Positions 1 to 5,039 of a stretch of 5,039 nucleotides of DNA are shown here, piece by piece. The stretch comes from Desulfobacteraceae bacterium. Lineage in GTDB: Bacteria > Desulfobacterota > Desulfobacteria > Desulfobacterales > SURF-7. The notes under the pieces are model-generated. The model ran no database searches and had not been told where the DNA came from. It was given only the letters and a program-made list of their open reading frames with translations. The position numbers and the translations under genes were made by a program. Every line of letters begins with the position of its first letter. Within the stretch, counting starts at the first letter, position 1. The stretch is taken from the NCBI GenBank assembly GCA_030619585.1, contig JAUXBD010000161.1, forward strand, positions 1 to 5,039, in the 5' to 3' direction.

Positions 1-554
1 AAGGTGATGTTATTTTACAACCAAACAGGCTTCAGTTTGTTTTAAAGGATATGGCCAAAAAGTATAATTGTAAGGTTGCGCATCTGTGCAGAGAGCCGGC
101 GGACTGTTTTTTGAGTTTTGCAGAGATTTTTGCCATGTATGCAAAGGATCTGACCAAAAATTATAACTGGTGGATTGAAAACATTACCGGCTTTGTAGAT
201 TTTTTTCAAAATCAGTATCGGGCCATTGCTGAAAAGTTCCATGCACCGAGGGTTACGGAATTTATGGACCAGTGGCTGGTGGTATATACATATGAAAACT
301 ACTTTGCAGCCCAGCAGGCTGATGGAAAAAACGTCATGATGATCTTTTTTGAGGACATTGTAAAAGGGAAAGGAGCCGATGTTCTTGAAGAATTCAGCGG
401 GTGTAAGATTGGCGGCAGAGACATGATTAAACCGGAAAGGGTTTTTATTGCAGATGACGCTTTCAAGGAGGAAATTGACGCGAGAATAAGGGCCCTAGGC
501 CTTATGAGCAAAGTAGAGGAGATGTACGAAATCGGCAGGTTGGGCAAGCTGTAA
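1..554 (+). CDS. Sulfotransferase-family protein, C-terminal part (5' end outside window)
   Basis: The frame is open from the first full codon at base 3, and the residues before the ATG at base 51 read as ordinary protein. This is therefore the 3' part of a longer gene, not a gene starting at 51. About 183 residues are visible. A hydrophobic strand is followed by R-E-P-A-D-C-F-L-S (visible residues 30-38). The Arg and Ser are eight apart, as in the 3'-phosphate-binding motif of PAPS-dependent sulfotransferases. Further on, a strand ending in F-F-E-D (115-118), then a helix, resembles the 'YEDL' region before the C-terminal helices of that fold. Such enzymes move sulfate from PAPS to a hydroxyl or amino group, often on a glycan. 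The N-terminal 5'-PAPS loop, which would confirm the family, lies upstream. An unrelated P-loop protein remains possible. The acceptor is unknown; the sugar genes downstream suggest a glycan. Confidence 0.62.
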   Translation, partial: GDVILQPNRLQFVLKDMAKKYNCKVAHLCREPADCFLSFAEIFAMYAKDLTKNYNWWIENITGFVDFFQNQYRAIAEKFHAPRVTEFMDQWLVVYTYENYFAAQQADGKNVMMIFFEDIVKGKGADVLEEFSGCKIGGRDMIKPERVFIADDAFKEEIDARIRALGLMSKVEEMYEIGRLGKL

Positions 555-596
555 GCATCATTTTTCATATCCTTGAGTTAAGAATGTAGTTGTTTG

Positions 597-618
597 GGGC
601 AAACACTGGCGGTTGCCC
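597..618 (+). promoter_or_regulatory. Alternative stem competing with the terminator-like hairpin
   Basis: Bases 597-602 (GGGCAA) are fully complementary to 613-618 (TTGCCC), with a ten-base loop. The 3' arm uses bases 615-617, which form the upper part of the terminator-like hairpin, so those pairings exclude each other. The lower terminator stem (607-612 with 624-629) can coexist and would then form an H-type pseudoknot, with four bases in the first loop, none at the junction and five in the last loop. This resembles an attenuator or small leader RNA ahead of the glycosyltransferase. It is seen only as complementarity; function is inference and the pairing could be chance. Confidence 0.27.
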
Positions 619-640
619 ATGGCCCGCCACTATATTTTTT
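607..640 (+). terminator. Possible intrinsic terminator after the sulfotransferase gene
   Basis: Bases 607-612 (TGGCGG) pair perfectly with 624-629 (CCGCCA). After a two-base TT bulge, 615-617 (GCC) pair with 621-623 (GGC) around a CAT loop, giving nine mostly G-C pairs. The stem is followed by CTATA and then six T at 635-640. This is a GC-rich island in an otherwise AT-rich spacer, 52 bases after the upstream stop codon. Weak points are the bulge and the five bases between stem and T-run. It may be leaky or conditional, because the 5' side can pair differently with 597-602. Confidence 0.42.
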
Positions 641-653
641 AAAGAAAGACGTC

Positions 654-1886
654 ATGATTTATTTTGTCTGTACCTTTCCGCCTATAATATGTGGGATTGG
701 AGATTATATTAAATGTCTCGTCTCTAAGCTGCCTGAAGATAGTTGGAGAGTGATCTCACCTGAAACAGGGACATTTGCAATATCTGATGAACCATGTGAT
801 CATCATGTCTCGTATACGATCTCTTTATCTAATCCACATCTACCTCCTGATTTAGATGGGGATCTTCTGTGGTTTCAGCATGCCTTCGGCATGTGGGGCG
901 ATCCCTCCATTCCATTTATTAAATTAATTAAAGAGGCCAAGCAGAAAAAGAATAAGATTGTTGCCACCCTTCAAGCACTCCATTTTCAGTCTGTCGAGAC
1001 GCCCTTTGGATTTGATGAAAGGGAATACGAACTTCTTAAAGAGGTCATTCCTTATCTTGATGCATTGCCGGTCTTTTCTGATGGAACCCGCAGAGCAGTT
1101 ATAAGGGCATTCCCTGAATATAAAGACAAAATAACGGTCTTGAGGCACGGTGTTCAAACATATCCTGCTATGGTGCCGCAGGAGAGTGCTAAAAAAATAT
1201 TCCTGAAGTATTTGATGGAACAGGCGGATATCCCCGGAAAGCAAAAGGAGGAGATAACCGCTCTGTATGACATGTTTTTTTCGGAAAAAACCGTTTTGAT
1301 CGGAAACTTTGGTTTTATCACACAAGATAGAGATCCGCTTTCAGTATACAGGCTCAGGGAAAGTCTCGACAAGAAACTTCCTGACCATAAGGTAATCGCC
1401 ATTTATACAGGCACAATTCAAAAAAGGGTCGATAAATCCCCAGCAGAGACGTTGCCCCTTTTGAACCGCCTGAAATCCATCCATGATGGAAGAGGCAACC
1501 TGTTTTTTGAAAATTATCTCCCAGATGAAATTCTACCGTTTGCATTCCGTTCTTTGGATTACACGGTCATCTGGTATCAAAAAGCCACTCAATCCGGGAG
1601 AATGGCGTTTGCACAGGGAACGGGTTCATGTACAGTAGGACGGGATATTGAGGGTGTAGGGGAGACACTTAACCTTTCCGGATTGCCTGCCGCCGTTACG
1701 ATGGATGAACTATCAGAAAAGATCAAAAGACTTGTCTTAAAACCAAACCTTAGAGAAAAGGTGGAAAGGGCGAGTAACGATTATGTGAATCGATTTTCTT
1801 TTGGGTCCCAGGCTCGAAAGCATCTATTAATAGAGCAGCATATCCGTTCTCAAGAGAAAATGCCCTTTTTGGATCGAACTGTTTAG
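654..1886 (+). CDS. GT-B fold glycosyltransferase, GT4-like
   Basis: This 410-residue protein probably transfers a sugar from a nucleotide donor to a glycan or lipid-linked acceptor in the cytoplasm. It opens with a short beta strand and F-P-P-I-I-C-G-I-G-D-Y (residues 8-18), the glycine-rich N-terminal signature of many GT4 enzymes. K-I-T-V-L-R-H-G-V (159-167) ends the N-terminal Rossmann domain. V-L-I-G-N-F-G (214-220) starts the C-terminal donor domain, and N-Y-L-P-D-E-I (287-293) through T-Q-S-G-R (312-316) to the G-V-G-E segment (334-337) fits the donor pocket. The usual E-x7-E motif is not evident; S-G stands near its position. The ATG at 654 is preferred because it places the family signature at the very N-terminus. 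An upstream TTG at 594 would add 20 unlikely residues encoded by the hairpin region. The ribosome site is weak (AAAGAAAG at 641-648). Donor and acceptor cannot be told. Confidence 0.84.
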   Translation: MIYFVCTFPPIICGIGDYIKCLVSKLPEDSWRVISPETGTFAISDEPCDHHVSYTISLSNPHLPPDLDGDLLWFQHAFGMWGDPSIPFIKLIKEAKQKKNKIVATLQALHFQSVETPFGFDEREYELLKEVIPYLDALPVFSDGTRRAVIRAFPEYKDKITVLRHGVQTYPAMVPQESAKKIFLKYLMEQADIPGKQKEEITALYDMFFSEKTVLIGNFGFITQDRDPLSVYRLRESLDKKLPDHKVIAIYTGTIQKRVDKSPAETLPLLNRLKSIHDGRGNLFFENYLPDEILPFAFRSLDYTVIWYQKATQSGRMAFAQGTGSCTVGRDIEGVGETLNLSGLPAAVTMDELSEKIKRLVLKPNLREKVERASNDYVNRFSFGSQARKHLLIEQHIRSQEKMPFLDRTV

Positions 1887-1922
1887 AGCCTGGTATATGA
1901 TTTCAGCAAATGCCGGGAAAAA

Positions 1923-1928
1923 AAGGAG
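1923..1928 (+). promoter_or_regulatory. Ribosome binding site that fixes the aminotransferase start
   Basis: AAGGAG lies eight bases before the ATG at 1937, close to ideal spacing. An in-frame ATG at 1910 would lengthen the protein by nine residues but has no purine-rich site upstream, and it would place this Shine-Dalgarno inside the coding region. The shorter protein also starts as the family usually does. Confidence 0.8.
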
Positions 1929-1936
1929 TATTGCAT

Positions 1937-3097
1937 ATGAGAGTTCCAACATGTATTCCAGTTATTCCGAAAAATGCCAAAAAATATGTAAACGCTGCAA
2001 TTGATAAAAACTGGATATCTTCACTTTGTCTTGATGAACAGGTCAATTTCATTGAAAAACTTGAAAAGGGCATGGCCAGGTATGTCGGCGTCAGATATGG
2101 TGTCAGCACCACAAGCGGTTCGACAGCTTTAGATCTTGCCCTGGCAACGCTAGGGATAAAACCGGATGACGAGGTTATTATTCCTTCATTTACCATGATT
2201 GCTACCGCACATGCAGTTATCCATAATGGCGGCATACCTGTTTTCGTGGATGCTGACGAAGAAACATGGTGCATGGATACTTCTTTAATTGAACAAACCA
2301 TAACCGGACGAACAAAAGCGATTATTCCTGTCCACATTTATGGTCATCCTGAGGATATGGATAAAATCAATGCAATAGCAGAAAAGCATAACCTAGATGT
2401 AATAGAAGATGCTGCAGAGGCAATAGGTACACAATACAAAGGGGAAATGGCCGGCAGTCTGGGTAATATAGCTTGTTTTAGTTTTTACGCAAATAAAATA
2501 ATCACTTCCGGCGAAGGAGGAATACTTGTAACAGATAATGAAAATTTTGCGAAGAGAGCCCACATGCTAAAGGATCAAGCCTTCGGAGTTCCGAGATTTA
2601 TCCATGAGGATATCGGGTTTAATTTTAGGATGAATAATTTAACCGCGGCATATGCTTTTGCATCTTTTGAGGAGGTTGAAGATGCTGTAGAAAAAAGAAG
2701 GGGAAATGCAAAATTATATTCTGATGGCTTGTCTGATATAGAGGGTATAACATTGCCACCGGAAAAGGATTACGCAAAAAGTAGTTTCTGGATGTATGGT
2801 ATTTTAATAGATGAAGCTGTATTTGGGTTTTCTAAAACAAAAGTTAAGGACATTCTAAAACAAAAGTACACTATTGATACCAGAGATTTCTTTTACCCAA
2901 TGCATCGACAACCCAGCTTAATTAAAAGAGATTATGTAAGGGATGATATCTCTATGCCTATTTCTGAAAAGCTATGGAATTGTGGTTTATACTTGCCTTC
3001 AAGTACGAATTTAAAAGAAGCAGAGATAAATTACGTTGTTGAAGCAATAAGAAACATAAAAGCGTCAAGCTTGAATTGCCAGACTAAAGCAAAATAG
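1937..3097 (+). CDS. DegT/DnrJ/EryC1/StrS sugar aminotransferase (perosamine-synthase-like)
   Basis: A PLP-dependent enzyme of 386 residues, normal for the family, that transfers an amino group (usually from glutamate) to a keto-sugar nucleotide. Hallmarks run in order: the N-terminal W-I-S-S (26-29); T-S-G-S-T-A-L (59-65), which binds the PLP phosphate; D-D-E-V-I-I-P-S-F-T (77-86); V-I-E-D-A-A-E-A (155-162) with Asp158 for the pyridine nitrogen; S-F-Y-A-N-K (182-187) with Lys187 as the Schiff-base lysine; G-E-G-G (192-195); F-N-F-R-M-N-N-L (228-235); and P-M-H-R-Q-P (321-326). The I-T-S-G-E-G-G stretch after the lysine matches 4-aminotransferases such as GDP-perosamine synthase. QdtB/DesV/WbpE-type 3-aminotransferases have L-G-x-x-G-D-x-G-A there. 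C4 amination is therefore favoured, though not proven. It is 50 bp after the glycosyltransferase and 11 bp before the oxidoreductase, so very probably co-transcribed. No key residue is missing. Confidence 0.95.
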   Translation: MRVPTCIPVIPKNAKKYVNAAIDKNWISSLCLDEQVNFIEKLEKGMARYVGVRYGVSTTSGSTALDLALATLGIKPDDEVIIPSFTMIATAHAVIHNGGIPVFVDADEETWCMDTSLIEQTITGRTKAIIPVHIYGHPEDMDKINAIAEKHNLDVIEDAAEAIGTQYKGEMAGSLGNIACFSFYANKIITSGEGGILVTDNENFAKRAHMLKDQAFGVPRFIHEDIGFNFRMNNLTAAYAFASFEEVEDAVEKRRGNAKLYSDGLSDIEGITLPPEKDYAKSSFWMYGILIDEAVFGFSKTKVKDILKQKYTIDTRDFFYPMHRQPSLIKRDYVRDDISMPISEKLWNCGLYLPSSTNLKEAEINYVVEAIRNIKASSLNCQTKAK

Positions 3098-3101
3098 GGA
3101 G
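3097..3101 (+). promoter_or_regulatory. Ribosome binding site overlapping the aminotransferase stop codon
   Basis: GGGAG begins on the last base of the upstream TAG and sits seven bases before the oxidoreductase ATG at 3109. The arrangement suits reinitiation or coupled translation of the two genes and supports this start. Confidence 0.65.
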
Positions 3102-3108
3102 CTAAAGA

Positions 3109-4092
3109 ATGTTTAAAACCATTGTTGTTGGGGCCGGTTCTTTTGGAGAAAAGAGGGCGAGGGCTGTTAAAGAATCTTCATTGGGGATATTGCTTGGGGT
3201 TGCTGATGTTAACACCGGGAGAGCAAATGAAGTTGGAGAAAAATTGGGTGTTCGTTCTTATTCAATAGAGGAAGTCTTTGAAACAGATGCGGATGTCGTG
3301 ACTATTTCAACCCCCAATAAATACCACATGGCTTTAAGCATAAAGGCATTGGAATCCGGGAAGCATGTGCTGTGTGAAAAGCCGTTAAGTTTAAATGCCA
3401 AGGAGGCTCAAGACATAGTCAAGGCAGGAAAAAAGACCGGGAAATTCGTAAAAATGGGGTCTAATCATCGCTATTTTCCGACTGTGATGAGAGCATATGA
3501 AATTTTTAAAAGTGGAGAAATAGGTGATATTGTCAGTCTCAATGGCAGAATTGGTCACAATGGTGAAAGAATAAAAGAAAGCTGGTTCTGGGACAAGGAA
3601 ATCAGCGGAGGAGGCACGCTGCTTGACAATGGATGCCACCTTGTGGATATCGCAAGATGGTTTATGGGCGACTTTTCAGAGGCTATGGGCGTAATCTCCA
3701 ACATTTATTGGAAAGACTGTCCAGTTGAAGACACAGCCAGCGGCATTTTCATAACCAGTGACAGAAAAATGGCTCTAATTTCTTCTTCCTGGAGACAACT
3801 GGCCGGATACATTCACGTGGAGATCAACGGCACACACGGCTATATTACAGTTGATGGCCGGTTTGATACTCATGGCGGGGATAAAATATATTGGAAGGGG
3901 GAAAATAACGGGTTAATAAAATGTGAAGATTTTGGTCATGTACCTCCACAATCCTATGTATGGGAACTGAACGGCTTTTATGATGCACTTAGAGACAACA
4001 AACAACCAGAGCCTTCTGCAGAAGACGGCGTTAAGGTAATGAAAATGATTGACGCTATTTACGAAAGCAATAATCGAAAGGTCTACTTATGA
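3109..4092 (+). CDS. Gfo/Idh/MocA family NAD(P)-dependent sugar oxidoreductase
   Basis: This 327-residue cytoplasmic dehydrogenase has a typical two-domain layout. The N-terminal Rossmann fold shows V-V-G-A-G-S-F-G (6-13), i.e. G-x-G-x-x-G, then S-T-P-N (67-70) and G-K-H-V-L-C-E-K-P (84-92), where Lys91 is the conserved lysine of the family's EKP motif. The C-terminal alpha/beta domain carries G-G-G-T-L-L-D-N-G-C-H-L-V-D (167-180), with Asp173 and His177 at the usual catalytic positions. The family oxidises or reduces sugar hydroxyl/keto groups, often at C3. Pairing with a DegT aminotransferase recalls WlbA/WlbE, GnnA/GnnB and NtdC/NtdA, where the dehydrogenase makes the 3-keto substrate. Here the aminotransferase looks C4-type, so the enzyme could act at another carbon or reduce a keto-deoxy intermediate. 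It shares a four-base overlap with the methyltransferase. Family assignment is firm; substrate is open. Confidence 0.93.
   Translation: MFKTIVVGAGSFGEKRARAVKESSLGILLGVADVNTGRANEVGEKLGVRSYSIEEVFETDADVVTISTPNKYHMALSIKALESGKHVLCEKPLSLNAKEAQDIVKAGKKTGKFVKMGSNHRYFPTVMRAYEIFKSGEIGDIVSLNGRIGHNGERIKESWFWDKEISGGGTLLDNGCHLVDIARWFMGDFSEAMGVISNIYWKDCPVEDTASGIFITSDRKMALISSSWRQLAGYIHVEINGTHGYITVDGRFDTHGGDKIYWKGENNGLIKCEDFGHVPPQSYVWELNGFYDALRDNKQPEPSAEDGVKVMKMIDAIYESNNRKVYL
4077..4081 (+). promoter_or_regulatory. Ribosome binding site inside the oxidoreductase 3' end
   Basis: AAAGG lies seven bases before the ATG at 4089, wholly within the coding sequence of the oxidoreductase. Together with the ATGA stop/start overlap it supports coupled translation of the methyltransferase. 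Confidence 0.5.
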
Positions 4093-4859
4093 AGACATTT
4101 GGTAAAGATTATGCTGAGTATTATGATGTGTTTTATCATGATAAAGATTATGCAGCGGAATGTGACTTTTTAGAAAAAATTTTTCAAAAATATTCAGGCG
4201 GGGTAAAAACAATCCTTGATTTAGGTTGTGGCACCGGCGGCCATGCAATTGAACTGGGAAAACGAGACTATGAGGTTGCCGGTGTTGATATGTCTTCAGC
4301 AATGATTGATACTGCGCGAAATAAACTAAAAAACTACAAAGACATAGATATTAAATTCCATGTTTCAAGAATGGAAGATGTAGCGTTGCCAGATAAATTT
4401 GACGCCGTTATATGTATGTTTAATGCTATTAATTATGTTACATCTGACGACGGTCTTAAAAAAACCTTGTGCAATGTCCATAATCATCTTTCCAAAGACG
4501 GTTTATTTATTTTTGACTTCAGAAACGGCATCACATCTCTTAGATCTTACTCTCCTGTCAGGATAAAGTGGATGAATTACAAAGATAGGCGAATTCTTCG
4601 CATTTCTGAGACTAAGCTAGATGCGATGGAGCAGCTTTATCATACGACATATAGTTGCCTTACATTTAAAGACCGCCAAATCATACAGGAATTTTATGAT
4701 AAGCATGTTGTGCGCTATATGTTTCCAAGAGAAGTAAGATGTTTTCTTCAAAGGTGCAACTTTGAAGTGAATTTTATGTGTCCATTTATGGACCTTGATG
4801 TGCCTGCAAATGAGAACGACTGGAACATCACTGCAATATCAAATGTTATAAAAGAATAA
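4089..4859 (+). CDS. Class I SAM-dependent methyltransferase, probably sugar N-methyltransferase
   Basis: A 256-residue cytoplasmic methyltransferase. Motif I is I-L-D-L-G-C-G-T-G-G-H (42-52). The acidic residue after strand 2 is Asp67 in A-G-V-D-M-S (64-69). M-E-D (95-97) fits the adenine-binding turn, and F-D-A-V-I-C-M-F-N-A-I-N-Y (104-116) fits strand 4 and the following helix. The N-terminal Y-A-E-Y-Y-D-V-F-Y (8-16) followed by K-D-Y-A-A-E (19-24) closely resembles DesVI/TylM1, which N,N-dimethylate TDP-amino sugars, and their 4-amino counterpart SpnS. Next to an aminotransferase the plausible role is methylation of the new amino group, once or twice. O-methylation of a sugar, or methylation of an unrelated small molecule, cannot be excluded. 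Its ATG overlaps the previous stop (ATGA, 4089-4092). Parts are very AT-rich (for example 4321-4380), more so than the ends of the window, which hints at separate ancestry. Confidence 0.88.
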   Translation: MKTFGKDYAEYYDVFYHDKDYAAECDFLEKIFQKYSGGVKTILDLGCGTGGHAIELGKRDYEVAGVDMSSAMIDTARNKLKNYKDIDIKFHVSRMEDVALPDKFDAVICMFNAINYVTSDDGLKKTLCNVHNHLSKDGLFIFDFRNGITSLRSYSPVRIKWMNYKDRRILRISETKLDAMEQLYHTTYSCLTFKDRQIIQEFYDKHVVRYMFPREVRCFLQRCNFEVNFMCPFMDLDVPANENDWNITAISNVIKE

Positions 4860-5039
4860 TGAATCTCATCCAAAAACTCAAAGCCATGGGTCGTATGAAG
4901 AAATTCAGTCTTGGGATCGCTATTTTCTTTGTTGTTTATACCATCACTGGTTTTCTGATCCTGCCGCCGATCATTAAGAATGTTGCAGTTAAAAAACTTT
5001 CAGAGGCCCTGTATCGGCCCGTGGTGATTCAGGAGATAA
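4859..5039 (+). CDS. DUF748/AsmA-like membrane-anchored protein, N-terminal part (3' end outside window)
   Basis: Sixty residues are visible and the frame stays open to the window end. A basic start (M-K-K at 13-15) leads into one hydrophobic segment at about 16-40, I-A-I-F-F-V-V-Y-T-I-T-G-F-L-I-L-P-P-I-I. This is followed by a helix with K-K-L-S-E-A-L and R-P-V-V-I-Q-E-I (53-60). That layout, an N-terminal anchor ending in G-F-L-x-L-P-P and then 'kLse.l.R.v.i..i', is typical of large DUF748 proteins related to AsmA, which sit in the inner membrane with a long periplasmic part and are linked to envelope lipid or outer-membrane biogenesis. The first ATG overlaps the upstream stop (TAATG). In-frame ATGs at 4886 and 4895 are alternatives, and none has a strong ribosome site. 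Codon composition is richer in G+C than the gene before it. The call rests on a short N-terminus. Confidence 0.7.
   Translation, partial: MNLIQKLKAMGRMKKFSLGIAIFFVVYTITGFLILPPIIKNVAVKKLSEALYRPVVIQEI

Noticed and set aside
486..505. Inverted repeat ATAAGG...CCTTAT near the sulfotransferase 3' end
   Set aside because: It is inside the coding sequence about 50 bases before the stop, has a bulge and is not followed by T residues, so I do not call it a terminator.
573..640. Possible promoter boxes in the spacer (TTGAGT at 573-578; TATATT at 631-636)
   Set aside because: No -10 box stands at 16-18 bases from TTGAGT, and TATATT has no -35 at proper spacing; it is also the hairpin's T-rich tail.
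879..893. Perfect inverted repeat CATGCC-TTC-GGCATG
   Set aside because: It lies well inside the glycosyltransferase coding region, has no T-run after it, and is explained by the codons for H-A-F-G-M.
924..1325. Minus-strand open frame of 133 codons opposite the glycosyltransferase
   Set aside because: The plus strand encodes a clear glycosyltransferase here; the reverse frame shows no recognisable domain.
1887..1936. Search for a promoter or sigma-54 site in the spacer before the aminotransferase (TGGTATATGATTTCAGC)
   Set aside because: It departs from TGGCAC-N5-TTGC at key positions, and the spacer is short enough for simple read-through.
1903..2337. Minus-strand open frame of 144 codons opposite the aminotransferase
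   Set aside because: It overlaps a gene with all family motifs intact and its translation looks like a low-complexity mirror of that gene, with no domain.

Overview
The window is a compact, one-directional (+ strand) stretch of bacterial glycan and nucleotide-sugar genes. It runs from the 3' end of a sulfotransferase-like gene to the 5' end of a DUF748/AsmA-like membrane-protein gene. The host is most likely a Gram-negative bacterium. The AT-leaning composition, the gene set and the DUF748-type N-terminus (common in Desulfobacterales-like Deltaproteobacteria) suggest that group. This placement rests on family recognition only and is tentative.

Layout: (1) 1-554, truncated sulfotransferase-family protein. 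(2) 555-653, a 99-bp spacer with a GC-rich hairpin followed by a T-run, overlapping a second, competing stem. (3) 654-1886, GT-B (GT4-like) glycosyltransferase. (4) 1937-3097, DegT/DnrJ/EryC1/StrS PLP-dependent sugar aminotransferase. (5) 3109-4092, Gfo/Idh/MocA NAD(P)-dependent oxidoreductase. (6) 4089-4859, class I SAM methyltransferase resembling the sugar N-methyltransferases DesVI/TylM1/SpnS. (7) 4859 to the window end, DUF748-like protein, truncated by the window.

The gaps from the glycosyltransferase onward are 50 bp, 11 bp, a 4-bp ATGA overlap and a 1-base TAATG overlap. Genes 3-7 therefore look like one transcription unit with translational coupling near its end. No convincing sigma-70 or sigma-54 promoter was found in either real spacer, so the unit may start outside the window or use a promoter I cannot recognise.

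How the genes could work together (inference): the oxidoreductase and aminotransferase install an amino group on a sugar nucleotide, and the methyltransferase may N-methylate it. The glycosyltransferase transfers this or another sugar to a growing glycan. The sulfotransferase may sulfate a glycan from the same locus. The aminotransferase active-site signature is of the 4-amino (perosamine-like) type, so a 4-(methylamino) or 4-(dimethylamino) sugar is the leading guess. The product cannot be fixed from this window. No RNA genes, CRISPR arrays, insertion sequences or tRNA-like structures were seen, and I found no supportable gene on the minus strand.
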